64,000 nt of DNA. It comes from Caproiciproducens sp. NJN-50. GTDB taxonomy: Bacteria; Bacillota; Clostridia; Oscillospirales; Acutalibacteraceae. Positions 17,037 to 25,955 of the stretch are shown piece by piece. The translations under genes were made by a program, and so were the position numbers. The notes beneath the pieces are model-generated. The model was not told the DNA's origin. It saw only the letters and a program-made list of their open reading frames with translations, and searched no databases. The first letter of the stretch is position 1. Every line of letters begins with the position of its first letter. The DNA is taken from positions 2,852,001 to 2,916,000 of the forward strand of contig NZ_CP035283.1 in NCBI RefSeq assembly GCF_004103755.1, in the 5' to 3' direction.

Positions 17037-17696
17037 CTACTCGGACAGCACCGCAACCTTTACGATCCCCTGCGTCCCGTCGCTGAGCGTTTTTTCTGTG
17101 ATCTGCAAAATCATTCCCTTGGTGATGCTGGAAAAATCACGTGTCCTCTGAGTCATTTGAGCGGCCCCGGCCGTACCGCCGGAGCCTCCCGACTTTCCGC
17201 CCGACCCGGCCTGCGTCCTTCCGCTGCCTCCTGAAAACCCGCCGGCCGACGCACTGCCCTGCGCGTTCCCCTGCGAGCCTCCCTGTGAACCGCCCGTTCC
17301 GGAGGACCGCGAGCTTTCCGACCCGCCTTCGGCCAGGGTCAGTCCGACCGGGATCAAGAGCGTCTTGGTTTCACCTGTCAGGGCAATCAGGCCGGAAGAT
17401 GAAGAATTTCCGCTTTTTTCCGACGCGGCGGACGAAGAGGCAGACGAAACCGCGGAGGAGGAATATCCTTTTCTGCTGGATGTTCTATTCTCAGCGCCCT
17501 TCAGGGTTCCGATGGCAAGCGTAACCTGATTTCCCACCACCGAAGTGACCTTGCCGACGATTTGAGTTCCTGCGGACTGATCTCCGGATAATGTTCCCGC
17601 CTGGACGCTTTTTTGATTCCCTTTGGAGCAGGCCGCGAGAGGGACCAGCAGCAAAGCCGCGCAAATCCACGCGCAGAACTTATGGGCAAATTTCAT
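17037..17696 (-). CDS. Ser/Gly-rich lipoprotein of the MacAB operon
   Basis: 219 residues. The signal peptide ends in a lipobox, LVPLAAC, so Cys23 would be lipidated. Residues 45-70 (IVGKVTSVVGNQVTLAIG) and the last 45 (GMILQITEKTL, GIVKVAVLSE) look like beta-rich halves of one small domain. Between them lies a long Ser/Gly/Gln-rich insertion (residues 75-165). AGGAGG precedes the ATG, 12 bp after the permease. Its role is unknown; it may link the transporter to the envelope. Confidence 0.75.
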   Translation of the reverse strand: MKFAHKFCAWICAALLLVPLAACSKGNQKSVQAGTLSGDQSAGTQIVGKVTSVVGNQVTLAIGTLKGAENRTSSRKGYSSSAVSSASSSAASEKSGNSSSSGLIALTGETKTLLIPVGLTLAEGGSESSRSSGTGGSQGGSQGNAQGSASAGGFSGGSGRTQAGSGGKSGGSGGTAGAAQMTQRTRDFSSITKGMILQITEKTLSDGTQGIVKVAVLSE

Positions 17697-17708
17697 GGGG
17701 ATTTCCTC

Positions 17709-19106
17709 CTATTCCTGTGTCAACGCTTCAATCGGCATCAAAGCCGCCGCTTTCCAAGCGGGGTAGAAGCCAAAAACAGTGCCCGTGCTGACTGCGAAGA
17801 CCATCGAATAAAGCGCGCTGGCCGCAACCGGCTCGACCGTCATTCCACTCAGGCGCACAAGCGGGATCAGTGCAAAGCCTGAAACGACGCCCAGCAGGCC
17901 CCCAAAGACGCTGATAAAAGTCGCTTCCAGCAAAAATTGCAGCAGGATCACTTTTTTGGAGCTTCCCAGCGCTTTTAATATGCCGATTTCCTGCGTTCTC
18001 TCCTTGACCGAAACGAACATTACGTTCATAATCCCGATCCCGCCCACGATAAAGACGATGGCCGCTACGATCATCAGCAGCATGGACAGCGTTTTGGCGG
18101 AAGAGGTAGCCGACTCGAGCGTGCTGCCCGCATCCGTGACGTTAAAGGCGTTCTCCGACACACTGGAGTGGTTTTCCATGAGAACGGACTTGATTTCCGT
18201 TATTTTGTCGCTGACAGTGTTCACGTCGGAAGCGATCGCCATGATCTGCGGGTCCGCGTCTTTTCCGTAGATGTATTTAACCGCCGTCTGATAGGGGACA
18301 AAAATGGAGTCGTCTGGGCTGGTCCCGGAAGAGACGGAGCCCATCTCATTCAGGACGCCCACGATCTCATATTTTTTGCCCTCGATCGAGATGCTGTCGC
18401 CGTAGGCCGAATAGGCGCTGCCGAAGATGCTCTGCGCGACGGTATAACCGACGACCGCCACCTTGCTCTTGTCCTCGTCGTCCTCATCCGTTATGAATTC
18501 GCCCTGCAGCAGATCGAGATTGCACATATCCTGATAGGAGCTTTCCACCCCTACCACCGTCTCATCCGTCTCCTCGTCCAGCTCGCCGCCGTCCACGGAG
18601 CTGGTGTCGGACGTATACATGGAGACGTAGGAGAGGCCGGAGACCAGGGACTGGATATCCTCTTCATCCGTTGTCGTCAGCGTGACCGCTTTGCCGTTGG
18701 CACCCCCGCCGCCCATTCCGCCCGGCATCCCTCCGCCGAAGCTGCCTCCGCTTTTACGCGTGCTTCCGCCGCCGCCGGGCATTCCTCCGCCAGTCCCGCC
18801 GCCCGGCATTCCTCCGCCGGGAAATCCGCCGCCGCCCATCATGCCTCCCATCATCTGGTCCTGCATCTGGGCCGAAGTGCTTGCAGCCACGTTGATGGAC
18901 CCCGCATTCAGGGTCTTATATTCGTTCTGCACCTCCACCTCACCGCCATGCCCGACGGCGATGACCATGATGATGGTCGCGGAGCCGACGATCACGCCGA
19001 GGGAAGTCAAAAATACCTTAAACTTGCTTTCCATGATATTGATCCAGACCAGATGCATGATTTCGCTCAAACGCATCTGGTTCATCGACAGTTTCCGCTT
19101 TGTCAT
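17709..19106 (-). CDS. macB: MacB-like ABC transporter permease (FtsX domain)
   Basis: 465 residues with one N-terminal transmembrane helix (FLTSLGVIVGSATIIMVIAVG), an extracytoplasmic MacB-type domain, then three C-terminal helices forming the FtsX domain (MLLMIVAAIVFIVGGIGIMNVMFVSVKERTQEIGI at the first). A Gly/Met/Pro-rich tract with repeated GGGMPGG units sits at residues about 83-135, in the external domain. The start ATG overlaps the MacA stop by four bases (ATGA). With the ATPase and MacA it would form a tripartite-like exporter for peptides, lipids or antibiotics. Confidence 0.88.
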   Translation of the reverse strand: MTKRKLSMNQMRLSEIMHLVWINIMESKFKVFLTSLGVIVGSATIIMVIAVGHGGEVEVQNEYKTLNAGSINVAASTSAQMQDQMMGGMMGGGGFPGGGMPGGGTGGGMPGGGGSTRKSGGSFGGGMPGGMGGGGANGKAVTLTTTDEEDIQSLVSGLSYVSMYTSDTSSVDGGELDEETDETVVGVESSYQDMCNLDLLQGEFITDEDDEDKSKVAVVGYTVAQSIFGSAYSAYGDSISIEGKKYEIVGVLNEMGSVSSGTSPDDSIFVPYQTAVKYIYGKDADPQIMAIASDVNTVSDKITEIKSVLMENHSSVSENAFNVTDAGSTLESATSSAKTLSMLLMIVAAIVFIVGGIGIMNVMFVSVKERTQEIGILKALGSSKKVILLQFLLEATFISVFGGLLGVVSGFALIPLVRLSGMTVEPVAASALYSMVFAVSTGTVFGFYPAWKAAALMPIEALTQE

Positions 19107-20938
19107 TTGCTGCTCACCGTGCTTTCCGCCAGAACGGTCTCCCCTTTCTCCAGTCCGCTGGTAATTTCAACATTGGTCCCGTCGGAAAATCCCGTCTTCA
19201 CCGTCTTTTTCGAGGTGCTGCCGTCGCTGTTTTTCACCAGCACGCTGGAAACGCCGTCCTGGAATGTAATCGCCCGGTCGCTGACATGCAGAACATTTTC
19301 CACCGCGTGCTGAACCATCGTCGCATCCGCGCTCATCCCGTCGTAAACCGTCCCGACATCCGAGACCTTTTCCGTGCTCTTCACCACAACCGTATAGGTG
19401 ACGGAGGACGAGCCGCTCCGGGCGGGCTCCGCCGTGATGCTGTCCACCGCCGCGTCCAGCGTCTGATCGTCATAGGCGGAAAGGCTGATGGACGCCTCCT
19501 GGCCGACGCTTACATTGGTGATGTCATCCTCCGAAACGGAGACGGAAACGGAAATGGAATCGTTGCCGGAAATCGTCAGGATGGTTTCGTCCGCGGTGAC
19601 GCTTTGCCCGCCCTTATAGGAAACACTCGCGACAATCCCATCGCACGGACTGCTGACAACGCCGTTGTTGGAAAGCGCGCTGTTGATCTCATCCATCTCA
19701 TTCTGCAGCTTGTCATAGGAATCCTGAGCGACCGTGACGGCTTCATTGAGCTGGTTGACCGTCAGTTGGTAGGTACCCTCCGCGTTTTCCGCCGTACTCA
19801 GGTCCGTCTGCTCGGTCTGCTGCGCGCTGACGGAGGAAATCTCCGCGCTTTTCTGGGCTTTTTCCAGGTTATACTGATCCGTCTCCACGCTGGCCTTCAG
19901 AGACGTGACCTTATCGTCGATTTCCGTCTTCGACATTTCCGTGTCGTTGGATTTGTACTTATCTTCGAATGTCTCTTTATAGTCGTTGTAGGCGGAGGAA
20001 TAATTGGTGTATTCCGCCGTATACTGCGCGACCTTGCTCTCCAGCGCCTGTTTCTGCGTGATCACCGTATTGGCGATGGTGTCGTAGTAAGCATCGTAGG
20101 AATCGCGTGCCTCGTCCAGCATGTCATCCCATTCGTCCTCGTCGTAGCCGTCGACCGTCGTGTCGCCCCTTTTCGCCGCGAGATACTTTTGCTCATCGGT
20201 GTCGACGGCGGATTTCAGGCTTTCATAGGTGCTGATGACGCTGTCATTGTCGTCCTCAAAATCGCTGAGCTGCGTCTCGTAGCTGGTCTTGCAGCTTTGG
20301 GCGTCATTCATCCATTTTTCAAGGTCCTGCAGCTTCCCGTAGTCCGCCGCCCAGCTTTTCTGCAGCGTCTCGTATTCGGCAAGGCTCTTCTGGTCGCTCT
20401 GCAGCGTGCTCTGAGCCGAAGAGATGTCATGGGCGATCTGAGCCTGCGTCAGTTCCCGCGTGATGGGCGCGGAGGTCGCCAGATATTTGCTCGCCTCGTA
20501 GGTGATTTTTGCGGTTTCCAGCTTCGCCTTCTGGTCGTTGAGCGCCGACTGGAGCGAAATTTTCGCTTCCTCCAGCTTCTGCCTGGTATCCGAGCTGCCG
20601 TCGGCCACGCTGTTCAGGTCGATCTGAAGAATGGGGTCCCCTTTTTTAACCGAAGTTCCGGACTTGACCAGAACGGAGCCAATCTCACAGTCAATGGGCA
20701 GAGCAACCGTTTCATCCTCCAAAGCCACCGTTCCGGATTCCGTCGTGCCGACCGTGACGTCGCCCTCGCTGACGGTATATTCCCGGTAAGACGTTTCGCT
20801 TTGAGAGGACTTGCCCTTCCAAAGCGTGAAAACTGCAATCAGAATTCCGACTGAAGCCACCACTCCGACGGTCACAAGGATGGCAATCCGCTTGTGCAGT
20901 TTAGCGAAATCCTTTACTGCGCCCATTTTCCCATGCAT
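19103..20938 (-). CDS. macA: MacA/HlyD-type membrane fusion protein
   Basis: 611 residues, longer than classical MacA (about 370) because of an extended coiled coil. Residues 15-40 form a membrane anchor. Next come a split lipoyl/barrel-sandwich domain (VLVKSGTSVKKGDPILQID, later SPCDGIVASVSYKGGQSV) and a very long helical hairpin (residues 110-410). A beta-barrel and membrane-proximal domain end the protein. The ATG at 20938 lies seven bases after GGAGG. The promoter region carries the 11-bp repeat array (21003-21041), also found before the neighbouring response regulator. Confidence 0.86.
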   Translation of the reverse strand: MHGKMGAVKDFAKLHKRIAILVTVGVVASVGILIAVFTLWKGKSSQSETSYREYTVSEGDVTVGTTESGTVALEDETVALPIDCEIGSVLVKSGTSVKKGDPILQIDLNSVADGSSDTRQKLEEAKISLQSALNDQKAKLETAKITYEASKYLATSAPITRELTQAQIAHDISSAQSTLQSDQKSLAEYETLQKSWAADYGKLQDLEKWMNDAQSCKTSYETQLSDFEDDNDSVISTYESLKSAVDTDEQKYLAAKRGDTTVDGYDEDEWDDMLDEARDSYDAYYDTIANTVITQKQALESKVAQYTAEYTNYSSAYNDYKETFEDKYKSNDTEMSKTEIDDKVTSLKASVETDQYNLEKAQKSAEISSVSAQQTEQTDLSTAENAEGTYQLTVNQLNEAVTVAQDSYDKLQNEMDEINSALSNNGVVSSPCDGIVASVSYKGGQSVTADETILTISGNDSISVSVSVSEDDITNVSVGQEASISLSAYDDQTLDAAVDSITAEPARSGSSSVTYTVVVKSTEKVSDVGTVYDGMSADATMVQHAVENVLHVSDRAITFQDGVSSVLVKNSDGSTSKKTVKTGFSDGTNVEITSGLEKGETVLAESTVSSK

Positions 20939-21002
20939 CACAGAACCTCCGATTCTTCCGATCCCTTAGTCTGGAATTTATTACTAATGTTACTGGAAGA
21001 AT

Positions 21003-21041
21003 ATGAGGAAAGATTGAAATGCAAATGAGAAAAACATGAAA
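21003..21041 (-). promoter_or_regulatory. 11-bp-spaced direct-repeat array upstream of macA
   Basis: On the plus strand ATGAGG (21003), TTGAAA (21014), ATGAGA (21025) and ATGAAA (21036) recur exactly every 11 bases. Direct repeats in this register are typical OmpR/PhoB-family binding sites. The same array stands before the response regulator gene (23205-23243), with matching flanks around ATGAGG. Confidence 0.65.
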
Positions 21042-21074
21042 AAAAGCCGAACCGTCCTTACGGTTCGGCTTTTT
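21041..21074. terminator. Bidirectional-looking terminator overlapping the histidine kinase stop
   Basis: AAAAAGCCGAACCGT (21041-21055) pairs with 21060-21074 around a CCTT loop, with U-runs on both strands. The kinase stop codon (21058-21060) lies in the loop. Confidence 0.85.
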
Positions 21075-22473
21075 CTTTCTCCTGGCGGCAGGGGCCGTGA
21101 AGGTTCGGCAGGCAAACGGTGAATTTTGTCCCCTGACCGGGCCGGCTTTCCACTCTGATCTCTCCCCTGTGCCGTTCGACGATCCACTTCGCAATGGAAA
21201 GGCCCAGGCCGGAGGACCCTTTTCCCCTGGTCCTCGCCTCGTCAGCCTTGTAAAAACGGTCGAAAATATGCGGAAGGTCTTTTTCCGAAATTCCGATTCC
21301 GGTATCCGCGACCTCCAGCTCCACGCGCCCCTCCCTCTCCCGGCAGGAGATGGTAATGTCCCCGCCCGGCGGCGTGTATTTGATGCTGTTGTCGACGATC
21401 GCGCGCAAAGCCTGCTTCAAAAGGGCGTAATCCGCGGTCAGGAACACTTCGTCGTCGATCCGCTCGGTCAGCCGATGGTTTTCGTCGATCATTCGCGTCT
21501 CTTCCGCGATCTCCCGCATCATTTCGGTGACGCTAAACCGCTCGAAGCGCACATGCTGTGTCTTCCGGTCCGCGCGGGCGAGAAACAGGAGACGGTCCAC
21601 CAGCTGCTGCATGTTGCCGGTCTCCTCAATGATCTTCTGAACGGATTCCTGAAGCACGTCCGGATTCTCGCTGCCCCACCGGCGGAGCAGGTTCGCGTAA
21701 CCCGACACGACGGAAAGAGGCGTGCGCAGTTCGTGGGACGCGTCGGAAACAAAGCGGTTCTGCTTCTCATACGATTCCTGGATCCGGTCCAGCATGCCGT
21801 TGAACGTTTCCGCCAGCTCCCGGAACTCATCGTGGGAATCCACCGTGTCGATCCGCGTGCTCAGGTCGCTTGCCGTGATCGAGCGCGCCGTTTGGGTCAT
21901 GTCGTACACGGGTCTCAGCATTTTGCGGATCAGCACTCCGCCGAATACGGCGGAAAGCAAAAGCAGCAGAACAATCAGCGCGATAAAAGCGCCGACCGAC
22001 AGGCCGTTAAGGCCCGGATAGTCGCTGCTGACCACACGGATCATCAGATGCCGCGCAGGCGCGTTGACTCTTCGCACGGTATCCATATGCCCCGCCACAT
22101 TGATGCCCGCATCGCCGTAGGAGGTGATGCGGCCCGTATCGGTATCTTTGATTTCAATATAGATCCGGTTCGCCTCGGCAAAACTTTTCAGTCCCGTTTC
22201 CGGGTCCGCGTCAAAATCCGAAGAACGGGAACCGAAAGGATTGTCCGGCTCCGGCAGTTTGGGCCTTTCATACCGCCCGGACACAAAGGAGGCGAGCTTG
22301 TCAAGATTTTGAGACCGCACGGCATAGGTCGTGTAGGCGCTGGTCAGGCCGACCACCACCGCGACCAGGATCAGGCTGAAAAGGAGCGTATAAACCGCCG
22401 CTGTCTTAAAGGCAAAGGGAATCCGGATCCTCTTTGCCTCGCGGCCGCGGCGGTGAAAAATTTTATATTTCAT
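21058..22473 (-). CDS. Sensor histidine kinase
   Basis: 471 residues from the ATG at 22473, which overlaps the response regulator end by 11 bases. Two membrane helices (about 22-45 and 160-185) flank an extracellular sensor domain. A HAMP linker follows, then the phosphoacceptor motif SDASHELRTPLSVVSGY (His near 245) and an HATPase with DNSIKYTPPGGD, DTGIGI and GLGLSIAKWIVERH. It autophosphorylates and passes phosphate to the partner regulator. The signal is unknown; the adjacent MacAB-type operon suggests envelope stress or antimicrobial peptides. Confidence 0.93.
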   Translation of the reverse strand: MKYKIFHRRGREAKRIRIPFAFKTAAVYTLLFSLILVAVVVGLTSAYTTYAVRSQNLDKLASFVSGRYERPKLPEPDNPFGSRSSDFDADPETGLKSFAEANRIYIEIKDTDTGRITSYGDAGINVAGHMDTVRRVNAPARHLMIRVVSSDYPGLNGLSVGAFIALIVLLLLLSAVFGGVLIRKMLRPVYDMTQTARSITASDLSTRIDTVDSHDEFRELAETFNGMLDRIQESYEKQNRFVSDASHELRTPLSVVSGYANLLRRWGSENPDVLQESVQKIIEETGNMQQLVDRLLFLARADRKTQHVRFERFSVTEMMREIAEETRMIDENHRLTERIDDEVFLTADYALLKQALRAIVDNSIKYTPPGGDITISCREREGRVELEVADTGIGISEKDLPHIFDRFYKADEARTRGKGSSGLGLSIAKWIVERHRGEIRVESRPGQGTKFTVCLPNLHGPCRQEKEKAEP

Positions 22474-23155
22474 AAGTTTTGATAATATACCCCACACCCC
22501 GTATGGTATGGATCAGCTCGATGTGAAACCGGTAGTCGATCTTATTGCGGAGATACCGGATATAGACGTCCACCAGATTGGTTTCGCCGCTGAAATCGTA
22601 TTCCCATACCTTTTCCATCAGTTTGTCGCGGGAACAGACGATATCGTGGTTTTCCATCAGGTAACAGAGAAGGTCAAACTCCCGCTTCGTCAGCTGGATC
22701 GGCTGGCCGTCATAGCCGGCCTCGCGGGTGGAACGGTCCACGGTAAGAAGGCCGATCTGCAAAACATTCCTTCTGCCGCCCTCTGCGGTCCCGTTCTTCT
22801 TCAGCGCGGCCCGCATGCGGGCGAGCAACTCCTCAATGGCGAACGGCTTGGTCAGATAATCGTCGGCTCCGCCGTCCAGGCCAAGCACCTTGTCGCTGAC
22901 GGCGTCCCTCGCGGTCAGCATGATGACCGGCGTATCCGAAACCCTGCGGAATTTCTGCAAAACCTCCATGCCGTCCAGCCCGGGCAGCATGATATCCAGC
23001 AGGACCAAATCGAATTTCTCCTGCGTCGCGCGCTGCAAGCCGCGCAGCCCGTCGTATTCCTTTTCGACCGAATACCCCTCGTGCTCCAGCTCCAACTGCA
23101 GAAAACGCACGCTGTTCCGGTCGTCGTCAATGATCAGGACCCTGTTCCGAGCCAT
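22463..23155 (-). CDS. OmpR/PhoB-family response regulator
   Basis: 230 residues. The receiver domain has the acidic pocket IIDDD (10-12), phosphoacceptor D54 in LLDIMLPG, T81 and K103 (YLTKPF). The C-terminal winged helix carries LTKREFDLLCYLMENHD and the usual VDVYIRYLRNKID and IRGVGY motifs. It is followed directly by its kinase. The 11-bp repeat array in its own promoter and before macA makes both likely targets. Confidence 0.94.
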   Translation of the reverse strand: MARNRVLIIDDDRNSVRFLQLELEHEGYSVEKEYDGLRGLQRATQEKFDLVLLDIMLPGLDGMEVLQKFRRVSDTPVIMLTARDAVSDKVLGLDGGADDYLTKPFAIEELLARMRAALKKNGTAEGGRRNVLQIGLLTVDRSTREAGYDGQPIQLTKREFDLLCYLMENHDIVCSRDKLMEKVWEYDFSGETNLVDVYIRYLRNKIDYRFHIELIHTIRGVGYIIKTYEI

Positions 23156-23204
23156 CTTCCTTCCCCGCTTTCGCCGCCTTACTATTTCAGCATAGAAGAA
23201 AAAT

Positions 23205-23243
23205 ATGAGGAAGATATAAAAAGGTTATGAAAATTACATGAGA
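23205..23243 (-). promoter_or_regulatory. 11-bp-spaced direct-repeat array upstream of the response regulator
   Basis: On the plus strand ATGAGG (23205), ATAAAA (23216), ATGAAA (23227) and ATGAGA (23238) keep an exact 11-base period, as at 21003-21041. The last unit runs into the end of the upstream transglycosylase gene. Confidence 0.65.
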
Positions 23244-23929
23244 AAAGTATCCTGCCCCGCCTGCAGCACATCCCCGCTGTCCGACAGGGAAAGCGTGCGT
23301 TCCATCAGCTCCTGCGCAAAAAGCTCCAGGAACCGGCTGTAGTCGTCCGCGGTAAACGACACCGCGGAAAGCACGGAAGTCCCTGCGGAAGCCGCCGCGG
23401 CCGTTCCGCTCTCCGCCGCCCCGGAGGGGACGGAAACGTCCCCTCCGGCATAGGACAGAACCTTTTCCACATAATTCTGCGTCTCGCTGAACGGAGGCAC
23501 GCCGCCGTACTTGTCCACGTTTCCGCTGCCCGCGTTGTAGGCGGCGACCGCCAGCTTTGCGTCGCCGTATTTTCCGAGCAGCGAGCCGAGGTACTTCGCC
23601 CCTCCCATGATATTCTGCTCCGGATCGAACGAATCCGTCACGCCGAGGGATCTCGCCGTCGACGGCATTAGCTGCATGATCCCCTGCGCGCCGCAGCGTG
23701 AAACCGCGTCCGCCTGAAACCCGGATTCCGCCTTCGCAACCGCCTTCAGCAGATTTTCCGGAACGCCGTACGTCCGGGAAGCGCGATCAAAAATATCGTC
23801 CAGCCCCTGCCCGCCGCTCACCGCGTTTTTCAGCGCGGCGGCAAAGCCGCCCGTCCCGGAACTCGTCCGGGCTGCCTGGACCGCCCGTGCCGTCTGGCAC
23901 CGGGCGGAGAAAACCGCTTCTGTTTTCAT
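23234..23929 (-). CDS. Lytic transglycosylase (SLT/goose lysozyme-like domain)
   Basis: 231 residues. The SLT domain spans about 50-165, with catalytic E68 in AKAESGF, then GAQGIMQLMPSTARSLGV, NIMGGAKYLGSLLGKYGD and AVAAYNAGSGNV. It would cleave peptidoglycan glycan strands. There is no signal peptide or anchor, which suggests non-classical export, a flagellar/phage-like role or release on lysis. The start at 23929 has AGAGGG upstream. The C-terminal 60 residues are Ala/Ser-rich without a recognised domain. Confidence 0.85.
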   Translation of the reverse strand: MKTEAVFSARCQTARAVQAARTSSGTGGFAAALKNAVSGGQGLDDIFDRASRTYGVPENLLKAVAKAESGFQADAVSRCGAQGIMQLMPSTARSLGVTDSFDPEQNIMGGAKYLGSLLGKYGDAKLAVAAYNAGSGNVDKYGGVPPFSETQNYVEKVLSYAGGDVSVPSGAAESGTAAAASAGTSVLSAVSFTADDYSRFLELFAQELMERTLSLSDSGDVLQAGQDTFLM

Positions 23930-24083
23930 TTGGAAATTCCCTCTTTTTCCCGCTCTTTTTTCTTATCATACCTTAATTTTTCCCAAAAATCAATGGCGCG
24001 GGCGGGATTTCTTCCTTTCACTGCAAAACGGCTCTCCACATAGTATGAATCAGACGTTCATTCTGAAAAAGGGGGAACCGGAA

Positions 24084-24947
24084 ATGTCTTTCGGAATCGC
24101 GCTGGCCGGCGGCGGCATCCGGGGCGCGGCGCATGTGGGGGTCCTTCTCGCTCTGGAGGAAAACGGCCTGTGCCCGGGATCCGTCGCGGGCACCAGCGCC
24201 GGCGGAATCGTGGCGGGGCTCTATGCAGCCGGTCTTTCCGCGGCCCGCATGAAAGAGATGGTCCTCAAATTTTCCGGCGGCGGGGCGGAGTTCTTCGACC
24301 CGGATCTCTCCGGGCTGGCCACCATGATCCCAAGCCTTCTGGTCCGCAGGACCTCCGGCTTCTCCGGGCTGCTGAAGGGAAACCGTCTGGAAAATTATCT
24401 GTACCGACTGACAGAAGGGAAATTCCTTTCCGAATCGCGCGTCCGGGTCGTGATCCCCAGCGTGGACCTCTGTTCCGGCGACACCGTCGCCTGCACCAAT
24501 ACATTGAAGGGGATCCGCCCGCTCCGCCGGGTCAGGTGGACGGACCGGATGCGCTTTTCCGAGGCAATGCGCGCCACCGCGTCGCTGCCCGCCGTGTTCC
24601 GGCCGAAGATCATCGACCACATGTGCCTGGTCGACGGCGGCGTGACCGACGTCCTGCCGGTCGACCTGCTGATCGCGGCCGGGGAGCGGAACGTCCTCGC
24701 GGTGGACGTTTCGGAGGATTACAAAATGCCGGAAAACATCAGCCTGATCGAGGTGGCGTCGCATTCCCTCGCGATCATGGAAACCCGCCTGCGCGAGTGC
24801 GTCACGCGCGGGGAGAAAATGCTTCTCGACCCCGACCTGCCCGAAACCGACGGGGTCTTAAACCTCCGCCAGATGCCCATGTGCATGGAGGCCGGGTACC
24901 GCGCCGCCAAACGCGCAATGCCCCGCATCCGGAGCCTGTTCGCATAG
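24084..24947 (+). CDS. Patatin-like phospholipase
   Basis: 287 residues. The oxyanion loop GGGIRG (9-14), nucleophile elbow GTSAG (S38) and the dyad aspartate in VDGGV (near 186) are intact, so an active serine acyl hydrolase is expected. The ATG at 24084 follows GGGGGA and begins directly with the patatin core; an upstream in-frame ATG at 24045 has no better signal. A single gene, convergent with trxB and sharing its terminator. Confidence 0.9.
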   Translation: MSFGIALAGGGIRGAAHVGVLLALEENGLCPGSVAGTSAGGIVAGLYAAGLSAARMKEMVLKFSGGGAEFFDPDLSGLATMIPSLLVRRTSGFSGLLKGNRLENYLYRLTEGKFLSESRVRVVIPSVDLCSGDTVACTNTLKGIRPLRRVRWTDRMRFSEAMRATASLPAVFRPKIIDHMCLVDGGVTDVLPVDLLIAAGERNVLAVDVSEDYKMPENISLIEVASHSLAIMETRLRECVTRGEKMLLDPDLPETDGVLNLRQMPMCMEAGYRAAKRAMPRIRSLFA

Positions 24948-24953
24948 AAAAAA

Positions 24954-24981
24954 AGAGGAGCCGCTGTCAGCCGGCTCCTCT
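24954..24981. terminator. Shared terminator between patatin and trxB
   Basis: AGAGGAGCCG pairs with CGGCTCCTCT around an eight-base loop. The upstream A-run and downstream CGTTTTAATT give U-rich tails in both directions. Confidence 0.7.
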
Positions 24982-24992
24982 CTCGTTTTAAT

Positions 24993-25913
24993 TTATTCAC
25001 GGACCGGATGCTCCTGCAGGTACCGCAGCGCGGAATGCGCGGCGTTCGCCCCGTCGGAAACCGCCGTCACGATCTGGTACAGCGCCTTTTTCCGCAGGTC
25101 CCCGGCGGCAAACACGCCCGGAAGCGGCGTTTCGCAGGTTTCCGGCGCTTCGACGAAGCCGTCTTTCAAAGGGAGAACGCCTTCCAGCAGGCGGGTGTTC
25201 GGCTGAACGCCGATGGACACGAAGACGCCGTCGACATCCAGGACCTTCCCCTTTTCTCCGCCCCGGTCTTTCAGGACCAGATGTTCCACCTTCTGGGAGC
25301 CCTGGATCTCCGCGGCCTGATACCCATACAGGAACTCGATGTTGCCGCGTTCCCGCGCCCGTTCGCTCAGGTACTCCATCGCGCGGAGCTTTTCCCCGCG
25401 CACGACGACGAGGACTTTTTTGCACAGGCCGGAAAGCTCGACCGCGTCGCCGATCGCCGTGTTGCCGCCCCCGATCACCGCGACCGCCCGGTTCCGGAAG
25501 AAATTGCCGTCGCAGGTCGCGCAGTAGGAGACGCCCCGGCCCGCAAATTCCTGTTCCCCCGGCACGTTCAGCTTTCTGCGCTCCGAGCCCTGCGCCAGAA
25601 TGACGGCTTTCGCCCGATATTCGTTCCCCGCCGCGCGCACGGCCTTCACCGCCCCGGAAAGCTCCAGTTTCTCCGCGCTTTCCTCCACGATCCGCACCCC
25701 GGCGGAGCGGACATGCTCCAGCAGCCTTTGCGCCAGATCGGACCCGTAGATCGTGGAAAAGCCGGGGTAATTCTCCACGACATTGGTGTAAGCCACCTGC
25801 CCGCCCTGTGCGGGACCCGTCAAAAGCACCGTCGAAAGCCCCGCGCGGGCCGCATAGATCGCCGCGGTCATTCCCGCCGGCCCGCCGCCCGAAATCAACA
25901 CGTCATACAGCAT
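24993..25913 (-). CDS. trxB: Thioredoxin reductase
   Basis: 306 residues. FAD-binding GGGPAGMTAAIYAARAG at the N-terminus, the redox-active CATC near residue 131, NADPH-binding GGGNTAIGDAVEL and the C-terminal GVFAAGDLRKK are all in place. It reduces thioredoxin-like proteins using NADPH. The ATG at 25913 is used; a GTG three codons upstream is possible. It follows the glutathione-peroxidase-like gene at short distance, which makes a peroxide-reduction pair. Confidence 0.94.
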   Translation of the reverse strand: MLYDVLISGGGPAGMTAAIYAARAGLSTVLLTGPAQGGQVAYTNVVENYPGFSTIYGSDLAQRLLEHVRSAGVRIVEESAEKLELSGAVKAVRAAGNEYRAKAVILAQGSERRKLNVPGEQEFAGRGVSYCATCDGNFFRNRAVAVIGGGNTAIGDAVELSGLCKKVLVVVRGEKLRAMEYLSERARERGNIEFLYGYQAAEIQGSQKVEHLVLKDRGGEKGKVLDVDGVFVSIGVQPNTRLLEGVLPLKDGFVEAPETCETPLPGVFAAGDLRKKALYQIVTAVSDGANAAHSALRYLQEHPVRE

Positions 25914-25955
25914 ATCCCGCACCCCGCATCCGTCAAAATTCCGCTTCCGCAGCCG

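Noticed and set aside
18168..20854. Two long plus-strand frames across macB/macA
   Set aside because: Shadows of the minus-strand operon with no domain signatures.
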